Source: Gemmatimonadota bacterium
GTDB taxonomy: Bacteria; Gemmatimonadota; Gemmatimonadetes; Longimicrobiales; Gaopeijiaceae
Assembly (NCBI GenBank): GCA_022825135.1
Contig: JAJDYN010000021.1
Location: forward strand, 37,973-101,972
Direction of reading: 5' to 3'
Length of the DNA stretch: 64,000 bases
How positions within the stretch are numbered: position 1 is the stretch's first letter; the number at the start of each line of letters is the position of its first letter. This document shows positions 21,741 to 30,202 of the stretch, in pieces. Position numbers and translations under genes: made by a program. The notes under the pieces were generated by a model. The model searched no databases and had not been told where the DNA came from. It worked only from the letters and a program-made list of their open reading frames with translations.

Positions 21741-23335
21741 CACCTGTGCTGACGCCTCGGCCTCGCTGGACGCCGCACCTTGACCTGACCTCCCGACGGG
21801 GAGGGAGTCTCGATGCCGGCGAGCTCCATGTCGTCCAGATAGCGCACCGTATCGGGGGCGGACACGGACTTGCGCAGCTCGCGGTCGAAGTTGGCCCGGG
21901 CGCGCGCCGACTCCTCCTCCGGGGTGTCCCCGCTCGAGTAGACCACCCGTCCGACCGAACGCTTGTCCAGACGGAGAGCGGACCGCACCTCCTCTCCTCC
22001 GAGGAGAGCCGACCGAATCGATGGGAAGCGGTAGACGATCTGCCCGGAGTCGGCGGGCTCCACCTCGGCGTCGAACTCGGCCGCCATCCTCTGGAGCTGG
22101 TTGCGCACGTCGGACGCGCCGATGTTCGGGTCGACGAGTGCGATGCGCACATCGTCCGTGGCGCGCTCCGCCGAGAGCGGGGCTGCGCCCCCGAGGCTCT
22201 GCCGGAAGACCATGCCGAGAAGCACCTTGCGCACGTTGCGCAGGCGGCGGCGGGCGTTCTCGGCCCTGTGGCCGACCCACCTCACCAGCGGCACCGAGAA
22301 GAAGAGCGTGCTGAAGACCGCGGGGACCCAGATCAGGCCGATCTCGGCCCCCAGGCCCCCCAGACCCAGCGGGGGAAAGATCAGCACCGGGGCGGAGAGC
22401 GCCGCCAGCAGGTTGAACCCGTTCAGAGAACCTATGAGCACGTTGGTTCCGGTCTTGTTGCCGGTGAACTCGGCGGCCTTCTCCAGGCGCTGCCACGCCG
22501 GGGCGGGTTGGCGCGCCTTCACGCGCCCGTGCGCGCTCACCAGCAGGTCGGCGAAGCTGTAGACCAGTTCGCCCTCGCGCGAGACGTGCACGTCGCCGCC
22601 GTAGGCGCCCATCAGCCGGCCCATCTCCTCCTCCGCCTCCGGGACCGGCAGCCCGGTGTGGCGCACGAGTTCGGGCACGGTCAGGGTGCCCTTGCGCGCC
22701 CGGATGAGGCGGATGACGCTGCGGTCGCGGTCGCGAAGGGTCGCGCGCGGCCGATCGGGACCGAAGACGAAGGCGAACACCTTCTTGTAGAAGGGCACCT
22801 TCCTGCCGCTCCGGCGCTCGAAGCGGTTGCCGTAGTAGGGCTGACCCAGGCGCCAGTCGGGGGTCCAGAGCCAGAACAGGAGGGGGAAGTTGAAGCCGCC
22901 GCCGCGGTGCCGTCCGCCGCCGAGGATGGAGCCGCCGTTGCGATCGTTTCCCCTGGAGGCCGCGATCAGGGCCGCGATCAGCAGGGTCACGAAGACGACG
23001 AAGTAGACCACCAGCATGACCACGATCCAGATCTTGAACGCGGTCTTGAGCACGCGCGCGGCGGTAGAGCGGAAGCGGACCCAGAGGGGCGTGTGGTCGC
23101 GGCGCAGCAGGCGCCGCTGGAAGGCGTACACGATGTCGCCCTGTTCGCCGACTTCGACGTGTCCCTGATAGGTCTCCAGCAGCTTCCTGAGGCCGGATTC
23201 GGCGTCCGCCTGCGCGAGTCCGGTGGCGGCCATGACGTCGCCGACGGTAGCGCGGCCGCCGAGCCCGCGGAGGGCGCGGCGAAGTGGATCGGCGATCGGG
23301 GTATCGGGACCGGTGGCCGGAAGTGCGGTCGCCAT
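21737..23335 (-). CDS. Membrane protein with three winged-helix-like repeats, unknown function
   Basis: A protein of about 532 residues, not recognised as a named family. It carries three related units, each a helix-turn-helix-like stretch ending in a beta-hairpin: GHVEVGEQGDIVYAFQ near residue 75, GDVHVSREGELVYSFA near 270, and AEVEPADSGQIVYRFP near 445. Hydrophobic helices lie after unit 1 (FKIWIVVMLVVYFVVFVTLL) and between units 2 and 3 (the LNGFNLLAALSAPVLIFPPL region and the next helix). A basic linker RRLRNVRKVLLGMVFRQSLGG follows. ATG 23335 was chosen over GTG 23377; neither has a clear ribosome binding site. It overlaps the DUF5916 gene by four bases. Confidence 0.7.
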   Translation of the reverse strand: MATALPATGPDTPIADPLRRALRGLGGRATVGDVMAATGLAQADAESGLRKLLETYQGHVEVGEQGDIVYAFQRRLLRRDHTPLWVRFRSTAARVLKTAFKIWIVVMLVVYFVVFVTLLIAALIAASRGNDRNGGSILGGGRHRGGGFNFPLLFWLWTPDWRLGQPYYGNRFERRSGRKVPFYKKVFAFVFGPDRPRATLRDRDRSVIRLIRARKGTLTVPELVRHTGLPVPEAEEEMGRLMGAYGGDVHVSREGELVYSFADLLVSAHGRVKARQPAPAWQRLEKAAEFTGNKTGTNVLIGSLNGFNLLAALSAPVLIFPPLGLGGLGAEIGLIWVPAVFSTLFFSVPLVRWVGHRAENARRRLRNVRKVLLGMVFRQSLGGAAPLSAERATDDVRIALVDPNIGASDVRNQLQRMAAEFDAEVEPADSGQIVYRFPSIRSALLGGEEVRSALRLDKRSVGRVVYSSGDTPEEESARARANFDRELRKSVSAPDTVRYLDDMELAGIETPSPSGGQVKVRRPARPRRQHRW

Positions 23336-23534
23336 CGTGTCGCGTCCGGGGTTTCGGGGGGCGTGATCGCGGGACACCAGCGCACGCGATTCTTGTCAAC
23401 GGGGCTACGTACTCTAATCTATTCCGTGTTTCGCCACAGGCGAACGCCGCGGGGGGATGCAGGGTACCCGACCGGGGCCGGTGGGCCGGGCAACAGGCAT
23501 GACGGGAACGAACGGCGAGGAAGGGTTGGACGGG

Positions 23535-25691
23535 ATGCTCGACAAACTGCGGTGCTTCGGGTCGGCGTGGCGCTCGGGTCGCGGAAGACTCCTCATCTGC
23601 GCGGTCACCCTGGGCGGCGGTCTGGTCGCGGGATGTGGCGGCGGGGAGGATGCGGGGGAGGTCCGGCTGCTCCCCGGGAGCGAGGAGATCCTTCACCGCG
23701 TCCTCGAGGCCGAGGACTCCCGTTCACGCGACGCCGCCGCGCACTTCACGTTCCTCGAGGGAATCTCCTGGCCCGACCCGGAGGTGCAGCGGATCACCGT
23801 GCGCGCCCTCGGGCGCCAGGAGAATCCTTCGGTTCTGGTGGACATCGGGTCCATGATGGAGAGTTCCTACGCCGACATTCGGGTCGAGGCCGTCAACGCC
23901 AGTGCACAGGCCGTAGTCGGCAGCGACCCCCGCCGGACGATGGTTGCGCTGATGAACTACCTGCCGCGCGAGAGGGAGCCGGAGGTGCGCGGTGCTGTGC
24001 TCGAGGCGATGGGCCGGCTCTCGTACCGGAATCCCGATGAGGTGGGGCAGGCCTACGACCTGCTGCTCGAGAATCTGGTCGCGGGGCTCGCCGTCGGCGG
24101 CTCCGTCTCCCTGCGGAGCCTGCCCCATCCCGTCATCCTCGGAGGTGCGCGCGCGCTGGAAAACCTGGTTCGCACGCAGTCGCAGGTCGCGCCTTCCCCG
24201 CTCGTGCTGGAAGCACTCACGGAGTTGGCCGGCTACCGGGAGGTGGATGGAGAGGAAGGCGCGCAGGTGCGCCGGCTCGCCCTGGCGGGACTTGTGAGTG
24301 CGGGAAGACCCACCGAAGACGTGATCGCGGCCGCGCTGGCCGACGAAGACGCGCAGGTGCGCCGCCTCGCCGTGCTCGCCATCGGGGAGGGCGCGCTCGA
24401 TGAGGTGCGGGCTCCCCTCGCGCAGGCGCTCGCCGACGCGAGTCACCTGGTGCGGGTGGAGGCGGTGCGGGCTCTGAGCGAAAGGGTCGACGGCAGCCAG
24501 GCCTGTGCGGAGCTGGTGGTACTGCTGCAGGACCCGAGCGCGCACGTGGCCCTCGAGGCCATCAACCGCCTCGCCGGTTGTCAGCCGGAAACCGCTCTGG
24601 CGCCTCTCGATACGCTGGTCCTGCGGGCCGATTCCGTGTCCGCCGGCGACTGGCACCGGGCGGCGCACAGCCTGGTGGCGCTGGCCGCGGTTTCTCCGTT
24701 CACCGCCCGCGGCCGGCTGCCCGCATTCTCCGCTCATCCGGTGTGGCAGATGCGGATGTACGCCGCGCGCGCCGCGGCCCGCCTGGAGCTCGTACCCGCG
24801 CTCCTGGCGCTGGCGGGTGACGGACACTGGAATGTGCGTGAGGCGGCCATCGCCGGGCTCACGCCGCTGGTGGGCCACGACGCCGACTCGGTCTACCTCG
24901 ACGCCCTGGGCGCGGACGATCCGCAGCTGGTGCTGACGGCGGCCCGGTCGCTGGCCGGAAGCCCGCATCCGGATGTGCTGCCGGCCGCCTTCGATGCGCT
25001 CGAGCGCATGAGTGCCGATCGCAGGGAGACCCACCGGGGCGTGCGCCTGGAACTCCTGCAGAGGATACGGGAGCTGGGTTCCCTGGAGGATCTCGACCGC
25101 GTGCAGCCCTACATGGAGGACTACGATCCGGTCGTTGCCCGGATCGCCGAATTCCTCCGCAACGACTGGACCGGAAGCGACCTTCGCTGGGCTCGTCCGT
25201 CGCCCCCGGAGCGGGTGCCGATGCCGACCTTCGAGGAGATGCGCGAGATGGCTGCTTCCCGGGCCGTCATTCGCATGGCCGGGGGCGGCGAGATCGTCCT
25301 CGAGCTGCTCCCGTTCGAGTCGCCCGCCAACACGGCGCGCTTCGTCCGCCTGGCGCGCGAAGGATACTTCGACGGGCTCACCTTCCACCGGGTGGTCCCC
25401 AACTTCGTCATCCAGGGGGGCAGCCCCGGGGCGAACGAGTACCACGGGGACGGGCCCTACACCCGCGACGAGCTGACCATGCGTTCGCACGTGCGCGGCA
25501 CGGTGGGCATCTCGACCCGGGGGCGCGACACCGGCGACGGCCAGATCTTCGTGAACCTGGTGGACAACCCCCGCCTCGACCACAACTACACCATCATCGC
25601 CCGGGTGGTGGAAGGCATGGAGGTGGTCGACGACGTGCTGGAGGGGGCCGTCATGGAACAGGTCGCCGTCGTGGAACCGGCTCCCGGGTAG
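23535..25691 (+). CDS. HEAT-repeat lipoprotein with C-terminal cyclophilin-type PPIase domain
   Basis: A protein of about 718 residues. A lipoprotein signal ends in the lipobox LVAGC. Residues about 40-560 are HEAT-like helical repeats (for example DEDAQVRRLAVLAIGEGAL and DASHLVRVEAVRALSERV). From about 575 comes a cyclophilin domain (GGGEIVLELLPFESPANTA, GLTFHRVVPNFVIQGG and QIFVNLVDNPRLDHNYT). The likely role is an envelope-attached prolyl isomerase using the HEAT solenoid to hold clients. ATG 23535 follows a GAGGAAGG ribosome site; upstream in-frame ATGs at 23457 and 23499 precede no better signal. It is divergent from the winged-helix membrane protein. Confidence 0.87.
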   Translation: MLDKLRCFGSAWRSGRGRLLICAVTLGGGLVAGCGGGEDAGEVRLLPGSEEILHRVLEAEDSRSRDAAAHFTFLEGISWPDPEVQRITVRALGRQENPSVLVDIGSMMESSYADIRVEAVNASAQAVVGSDPRRTMVALMNYLPREREPEVRGAVLEAMGRLSYRNPDEVGQAYDLLLENLVAGLAVGGSVSLRSLPHPVILGGARALENLVRTQSQVAPSPLVLEALTELAGYREVDGEEGAQVRRLALAGLVSAGRPTEDVIAAALADEDAQVRRLAVLAIGEGALDEVRAPLAQALADASHLVRVEAVRALSERVDGSQACAELVVLLQDPSAHVALEAINRLAGCQPETALAPLDTLVLRADSVSAGDWHRAAHSLVALAAVSPFTARGRLPAFSAHPVWQMRMYAARAAARLELVPALLALAGDGHWNVREAAIAGLTPLVGHDADSVYLDALGADDPQLVLTAARSLAGSPHPDVLPAAFDALERMSADRRETHRGVRLELLQRIRELGSLEDLDRVQPYMEDYDPVVARIAEFLRNDWTGSDLRWARPSPPERVPMPTFEEMREMAASRAVIRMAGGGEIVLELLPFESPANTARFVRLAREGYFDGLTFHRVVPNFVIQGGSPGANEYHGDGPYTRDELTMRSHVRGTVGISTRGRDTGDGQIFVNLVDNPRLDHNYTIIARVVEGMEVVDDVLEGAVMEQVAVVEPAPG

Positions 25692-25795
25692 ACGCCCATC
25701 GCCGAACAGGAGTTCATCCCGGACCGGCTCCGTCCTCCGCGCCGGATCGTCCATCGGCTGCAACCTGATCCCCGCCCACCCGCGAGACCAGCCTC

Positions 25796-26773
25796 ATGTC
25801 CCAGCGAAACATCCTCTACCTGTCCCGCGCCCACGTCGAGCAAGCCGGGGTTTCCATGGCGGAGATCATCGACGCCCTGGAGTTCATGTTCCGGGAGAAG
25901 GCGGCGGGCCGAGTGGAGATGCCGCCCAAGCCGGGCATCCATCCGCGGCCGGACTCCTTCCTGCACGCGATGCCGGCCTACGTCGAGCGTCAGAATGCCG
26001 CCGGGATCAAGTGGATCTCGGCCTATCCGCACAATCCCGCGCACGGACTGCCCTACATCACCGGGCTGATCCTCCTGAACGATCCGGAGACGGGGCTGCC
26101 GCTCGCGGCGATGGACGCGACCTGGATCACGGCGATGCGCACCGGGGCCGCGTCGGCGCTGGCCGGCAAGTACCTCGCGCGTCCCGATGCGGCGAGCGTC
26201 GGCATCGTCGCGTGCGGCGTCCAGGGGCGCAGCAACCTCGAGGCGCTGTGCACCCTGTTCCCCGTACAGCGGGTGCACGCCTACGACATCGACCAGGCCG
26301 CGATGCACGCCTATGCCGAAGAGATGGGCGAGCGCATGGGCGTCGAGGTGCGGCCGGTGGGAACCGTAGCCGAGGCGGTACGGGGGATGGACATCGTCAT
26401 CACCAGCGGCCCCATCCTGCTCGATCCCGACCCCGCCATTCCGCCCGGATGGCTCGCGCCCGGCGCCTTCGCCTGCCCGCTGGACTTCGACTCCTACTGG
26501 CAGGCGGAGGCGTTTCGCGAGGCGGATCTGCTGACCACCGACGACACCGCGCAGTTTGCCTACTACCAGAGCGGAAGCGGCTATTTCCGCAAAACGCCGA
26601 CGCCCCACGCCCAACTGAGCGAGGTGATCGCGGGCAAGGTCGCGGGACGGCGGGCGGAGGGCGATCGCATCATCGCCATCCATCTGGGACTGGCGCTCGA
26701 GGACATGGCCACGGCCAGGCTCGTCTACGACAGGGCGCGCGCCGCCGGGATCGGCGTGGAGCTGGAGATATAG
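25796..26773 (+). CDS. Ornithine cyclodeaminase/mu-crystallin family NAD(P)-dependent enzyme
   Basis: A 325-residue cytoplasmic enzyme. The substrate-lid arginine/lysine region GIKWISAYPHNP, the MDATWITAMRTGAASALAGKYLA helix and the Rossmann loop VGIVACGVQGRSNLEAL are all in family order. Members include ornithine cyclodeaminase, L-alanine dehydrogenase and ketimine reductases, and the exact substrate cannot be assigned. It abuts the PNPOx-fold gene with no gap (TAG then GTG), so the two are likely co-translated. Confidence 0.9.
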   Translation: MSQRNILYLSRAHVEQAGVSMAEIIDALEFMFREKAAGRVEMPPKPGIHPRPDSFLHAMPAYVERQNAAGIKWISAYPHNPAHGLPYITGLILLNDPETGLPLAAMDATWITAMRTGAASALAGKYLARPDAASVGIVACGVQGRSNLEALCTLFPVQRVHAYDIDQAAMHAYAEEMGERMGVEVRPVGTVAEAVRGMDIVITSGPILLDPDPAIPPGWLAPGAFACPLDFDSYWQAEAFREADLLTTDDTAQFAYYQSGSGYFRKTPTPHAQLSEVIAGKVAGRRAEGDRIIAIHLGLALEDMATARLVYDRARAAGIGVELEI

Positions 26774-27337
26774 GTGGCTGAACGGGGCAGGACGGAGATC
26801 CGCCGGCGTGACCGGGCCGGGGACGACGCCTGGACCCGGGACTTCATCCGGCAGGCGCGCGTCGGGGTCCTCGCCATGACCCGCGGCGAGCAGCCTCTCG
26901 TGAACAGCAACCTGTTCGTGTACGATTCCGCCCGGCACGCCATCTACATCCACACCGCGCGCACCGGGCTGACCCGCGACACCCTGTCCCGTCCCGTGCC
27001 GGTGTGTTTCTCGGCCTTCGAGATGGGGCGCCTGCTGCCGGCGGACGAGGCGCTGGAGTTCAGCGTCGAATTCGCCAGCGTCACGGCGTTCGGGACCGGG
27101 CGCGTGGTGGAGGATCCCGTGGAGGCGCGCGAAGCGCTTCAGATGCTCCTCGACAAGTACGCGCCCGAGCTGCGGCCGGACCGCGACTACCGCGCGATCA
27201 CCGAGGGCGAGTTGAAGCGCACCAGCGTGTACCGGATCGACATCGAGGACTGGACCGGAAAGCTGAAGTTGGTGGAGGACGGATTCGCCGGCGCCTTCCG
27301 CGTGCCCCCACCGGCGATCTTCCCCCGGGCCCGCTGA
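26774..27337 (+). CDS. Pyridoxamine 5'-phosphate oxidase-fold flavoprotein
   Basis: A 187-residue split-barrel protein related to PNPOx/NimA-like flavin-binding proteins. Seen are the first strand VGVLAMTRGEQPLVNSNLFVYD, then IYIHTARTGLTRDTL, GRVVEDPVEAREALQMLLDKY, and a C-terminal YRIDIEDWTGKLKLV. Such proteins bind FMN, F420 or haem. The GTG start follows directly on the upstream stop, suggesting a functional pairing with the cyclodeaminase-like enzyme. Confidence 0.85.
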   Translation: MAERGRTEIRRRDRAGDDAWTRDFIRQARVGVLAMTRGEQPLVNSNLFVYDSARHAIYIHTARTGLTRDTLSRPVPVCFSAFEMGRLLPADEALEFSVEFASVTAFGTGRVVEDPVEAREALQMLLDKYAPELRPDRDYRAITEGELKRTSVYRIDIEDWTGKLKLVEDGFAGAFRVPPPAIFPRAR

Positions 27338-27360
27338 GTTGGAGCCCTGGGCGGGACGGC

Positions 27361-27924
27361 TCAGGGATCGGCGTGGAGAAACGTGCAGAGGGCGAAGACC
27401 TCGACGCCCATGGCCTCAAGGTGCCGGCGGCCGGGGAGTTCGGGCAGATCCACCACGAAGCCGGCTCCCACCACCTCGCCTCCCATGCCGCGGATCAGCT
27501 CGATCGCCGCCGCAGCGCTCCCGCCCGTCGCGACCAGGTCGTCGATGAGCAGGACGCGCATTCCCTCGCGGATCGACCCGGTCTGCATCTCGAGGCGCCC
27601 GGTGCCGTACTCGAGCGTGTAGTCGGCGCCCACCACCGCGCCGGGCAACTTGCCCGCCTTCCGGACCGGCACGAACCCGACGCCCAACCGCTGCGCCACC
27701 GGGACGCCGAAGATGAAGCCGCGCGCCTCGATTCCAGCGACGGCGTCCGGCCCTTCCGGGGCGAATCGCCGCGCCAGGGCCTCGGTAGCCTCCTCGAAGC
27801 CCTCGTGGTTCTCGACCAGTCCCATGACATCGCGGAAGCGGATGCCGGGGGTGGGGAAGTCCGGGACCATGCGGATGAGGGACCTGATGTGGTGGGCCAT
27901 GGGATATCCGGAGTCCGAAGTCAT
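27361..27924 (-). CDS. apt: Adenine phosphoribosyltransferase
   Basis: A 187-residue cytosolic enzyme that salvages adenine with PRPP to AMP. IRMVPDFPTPGIRFRDVMG at the N-terminus, AGIEARGFIFGVPVA, RKAGKLPGAV and the PRPP loop VLLIDDLVATGGSAAAA are diagnostic. ATG 27924 gives eight extra residues; the family usually starts close to the second ATG (27900), but GGAGGAG is seen only ahead of the first, at rather long spacing. The gene is convergent with the flavoprotein gene. Confidence 0.96.
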   Translation of the reverse strand: MTSDSGYPMAHHIRSLIRMVPDFPTPGIRFRDVMGLVENHEGFEEATEALARRFAPEGPDAVAGIEARGFIFGVPVAQRLGVGFVPVRKAGKLPGAVVGADYTLEYGTGRLEMQTGSIREGMRVLLIDDLVATGGSAAAAIELIRGMGGEVVGAGFVVDLPELPGRRHLEAMGVEVFALCTFLHADP

Positions 27925-28074
27925 CGCGCGTCCATCTCCTCCAGTTGAGAACGTGCGCTCCCGGTCGCGGAAACGCGCTGGTGATGTCTACTGGTGACTA
28001 CTGATGATATAGCTGTTGATGACTGACAACTTTTAGCCGCCGACGCACCGAGTCGGCCAGGCGGCCGGGCAGGC

Positions 28075-28842
28075 TCAGGCGTCCCATTCGGCGAGCAGGA
28101 TGGCGTTGGCGAAGGCGTAGGGGCTGCCGTAGCGGCAGCGGACGGCTTCGGATCGGGATACCTGACGCCAGCACCGGCGCGGGAACCGCTTGAACCAGGC
28201 CGCGCGATCCCACCCCAGCTCGTTGTTGGCGATCATGGCGTCCAGGGCGGGGTTGTAGCCCAGGGGCACGGTGATGGCCAGGAGCCCGCCGGGGGCGAGC
28301 AGGCTGCGGCATCTGTTCAGGGCGGCGCTCACCTTGGCGGCGATCGCCTCGGAGGCCGGGGTCGCCCCGGGCTCGTCGAAGGCGATGTGCTCGAAGGTGG
28401 AGATCGAGAGGATGAGGTCGAAGCGGTCGGCGGGGGCGAAGTCCACGATGTCGACCTCCAGCGAATCCGGTTCGTACTTGTCCACGACCAGGTGGCCGCC
28501 CCGGAAGTAGTGCGGCGTGACGTGACCCACCTCGAGGAGGCGCTCGGACGGGACGCCCGCCGTCAGCGCGCGCGCCAGCGCCAGCTCCACGCAGCGCTCG
28601 TTGGCCCAGGTCACGTTGTGGCGAGCGTACACCAGCGGAAGGGATGCGCCGCGGTATTCGACGGAGCGCGCCCTGAGCATCGGCATGATCAGTGGGGCCA
28701 GGAGCAGGCGCGCCGGCTTCAGGAAGAGTTGCGCGAAGCCGAAGCGCCGGATGAACCAGCGGACGCCGCCCGCGCGCCGCACCCAGCCGGAGGCCGACGG
28801 GGTCGTCCGCCGGGGCTGGAGCGGGGTATTCGCGCGAGTCAC
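28075..28842 (-). CDS. Class I SAM-dependent methyltransferase-like protein
   Basis: A protein of about 255 residues. RLLEVGHVTPHYF resembles SAM motif I, VDIVDFAPADRFDLILSISTFEHI covers motifs II and III, and LAPGGLLAITVPLGYN follows. The first 60 residues are basic and hydrophobic (QLFLKPARLLLAPLIMPML), perhaps a membrane-associating segment. The GTG start at 28842 overlaps the stop of the hydrolase gene as GTGA, so the two are coupled. The substrate may be a surface polysaccharide or lipid precursor, but this is a guess. Confidence 0.75.
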   Translation of the reverse strand: MTRANTPLQPRRTTPSASGWVRRAGGVRWFIRRFGFAQLFLKPARLLLAPLIMPMLRARSVEYRGASLPLVYARHNVTWANERCVELALARALTAGVPSERLLEVGHVTPHYFRGGHLVVDKYEPDSLEVDIVDFAPADRFDLILSISTFEHIAFDEPGATPASEAIAAKVSAALNRCRSLLAPGGLLAITVPLGYNPALDAMIANNELGWDRAAWFKRFPRRCWRQVSRSEAVRCRYGSPYAFANAILLAEWDA

Positions 28843-29996
28843 GATCCTGGCTGGGGTCGAGGGAAGCGGCCGTGCTGCATCAGCCGGAAGATGCTGGCGA
28901 GCGCGTTCAGAAAGCGCAACGCCTCCGAAGCGGTGTGCAGGAAGGAGGTGCGCTCGCGCCCCGAGGCGTGAGCGAAGAGGCCGGTGACCGTGGTCGTGAC
29001 GTCGGCGTCCGGCGGGAAGGCGCGTCCCAGCTTGATGGTCTGGGTGTAGGGAAAGAGCTGGTCGGCGGTGCCGTGCACCAGCCGCACCGGAACGTTGACG
29101 CGCGCCAGGTACGGCACGGGGTTCAGTTCCGGGATGCCTGCCATCACTCCGCCCAGCCCCTCCGCAATGCGGGTGCTTCCGACCGGGTCGGGCAGGGTGC
29201 CGGCGGGTGGGGCAAGCGTCTCGAAGAGGGACCGCCCGCGGGATGCGAGGCTGGCGGCCAGGCGGCGCCTCTCGGGCTCGATCGCGGGGTCGGTGGCGAG
29301 CACGCTGTTGTCGCCGGTGTAGGCGGCCAGTGCCCGCAACGCCTCCGCAACGCTGCCCGCGCCCTCGTACCCCGGGATGCGCGTGAGGTAGTTCGCGCCC
29401 ACCACCCAGCGCGCGTAGGGGTCGGGAGCGAGGGACTCCTCCCGGCCATCGAGTTCGTGCGCCCCGGTGAACTGGAAGCGGGAGGACTCCTCCACCGAAC
29501 AGTAGCCGCCGAACGCGACCACGCAGGCGATGCGGCCGGCGAGCGCCGGGTCGGTCGGGGCGATGATGGCCTGGGGCGCGCCGAAGGAGAAGCCCACCAG
29601 CCCCACCTGACGGGAGGCGAGGGCCGGCTGACCTTCCAGCGCGCGCAAGCAGGCGGCGACCGTTGACGCCGTCGCCTCGGTGGAGAGCCGGATCTCCCGC
29701 CACTCCGGGATCTCCGGCACGACCACCGCCTGACCGGTGGACGCAACCGCGCGCGCGAACCGCACCAGGTAGGGGTGGTCCCGTCCGGAGCGGGTGATCC
29801 CGTGGAGGACCACCCAGACGGGAATCGGCCGGGACCGTTCCGCGTGGGCGCGGCGGCCCGCCGCGCGCGGCAGGAACAGCGATGCCGGGAGTCGGCGCCC
29901 GTCCCGCTCGATGTGGATCTCACGCTCCACCACGGGAGCCCAGCCCGTCATGAAGCTGCGTGAGAAGCGGAGTGCCGGCCCGTATCCGGAGGTCAT
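28839..29996 (-). CDS. Alpha/beta hydrolase family protein
   Basis: A protein of about 385 residues. An oxyanion region (VWVVLHGITRSGRDH), the nucleophile elbow VGFSFGA, an acid at HGTADQLFP and a late histidine at GLFAHASG complete a serine-hydrolase triad. No signal peptide is apparent. ATG 29996 is preferred over GTG 30002. It is translationally coupled to the methyltransferase downstream. The specificity is unknown (esterase or dienelactone-type). Confidence 0.83.
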   Translation of the reverse strand: MTSGYGPALRFSRSFMTGWAPVVEREIHIERDGRRLPASLFLPRAAGRRAHAERSRPIPVWVVLHGITRSGRDHPYLVRFARAVASTGQAVVVPEIPEWREIRLSTEATASTVAACLRALEGQPALASRQVGLVGFSFGAPQAIIAPTDPALAGRIACVVAFGGYCSVEESSRFQFTGAHELDGREESLAPDPYARWVVGANYLTRIPGYEGAGSVAEALRALAAYTGDNSVLATDPAIEPERRRLAASLASRGRSLFETLAPPAGTLPDPVGSTRIAEGLGGVMAGIPELNPVPYLARVNVPVRLVHGTADQLFPYTQTIKLGRAFPPDADVTTTVTGLFAHASGRERTSFLHTASEALRFLNALASIFRLMQHGRFPRPQPGS

Positions 29997-30202
29997 GACC
30001 ACAAGCTAGCTTATTCTCGCGCACACCCGCATGATCCTGCGGGACGAAGCCGCTACAGGGACCGGCCGGCGCGGGCCGGCACCGACCGAAACTCCGAGGC
30101 CGGGTTCATGCCACAACGCCATCTTCTGTCAGCGCGCGCGGCGCGCGGCGCGGCCATCCCGGGCGAACCCGCCCCGGCGAACTGCTCCAGCCCGGCGGAT
30201 CG

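Noticed and set aside
18921..23696. Single 1591-codon minus-strand ORF
   Set aside because: Only the part below 21740 encodes a coherent protein (DUF5916). The upstream part is the shadow frame of the winged-helix membrane protein; the GTGA junction gives the real start.
28000..28040. TTGTCA and TATATC in the gap upstream of apt considered as a promoter
   Set aside because: The two boxes are only 12 bases apart, too close for a sigma-70-type promoter; the TGATG repeats there make chance matches likely.
28075..29703. 542-codon minus-strand ORF covering the methyltransferase
   Set aside because: The N-terminal half is Arg/Pro/Gly-rich antisense-like sequence in the shadow of the hydrolase gene; the methyltransferase proper starts at GTG 28842.
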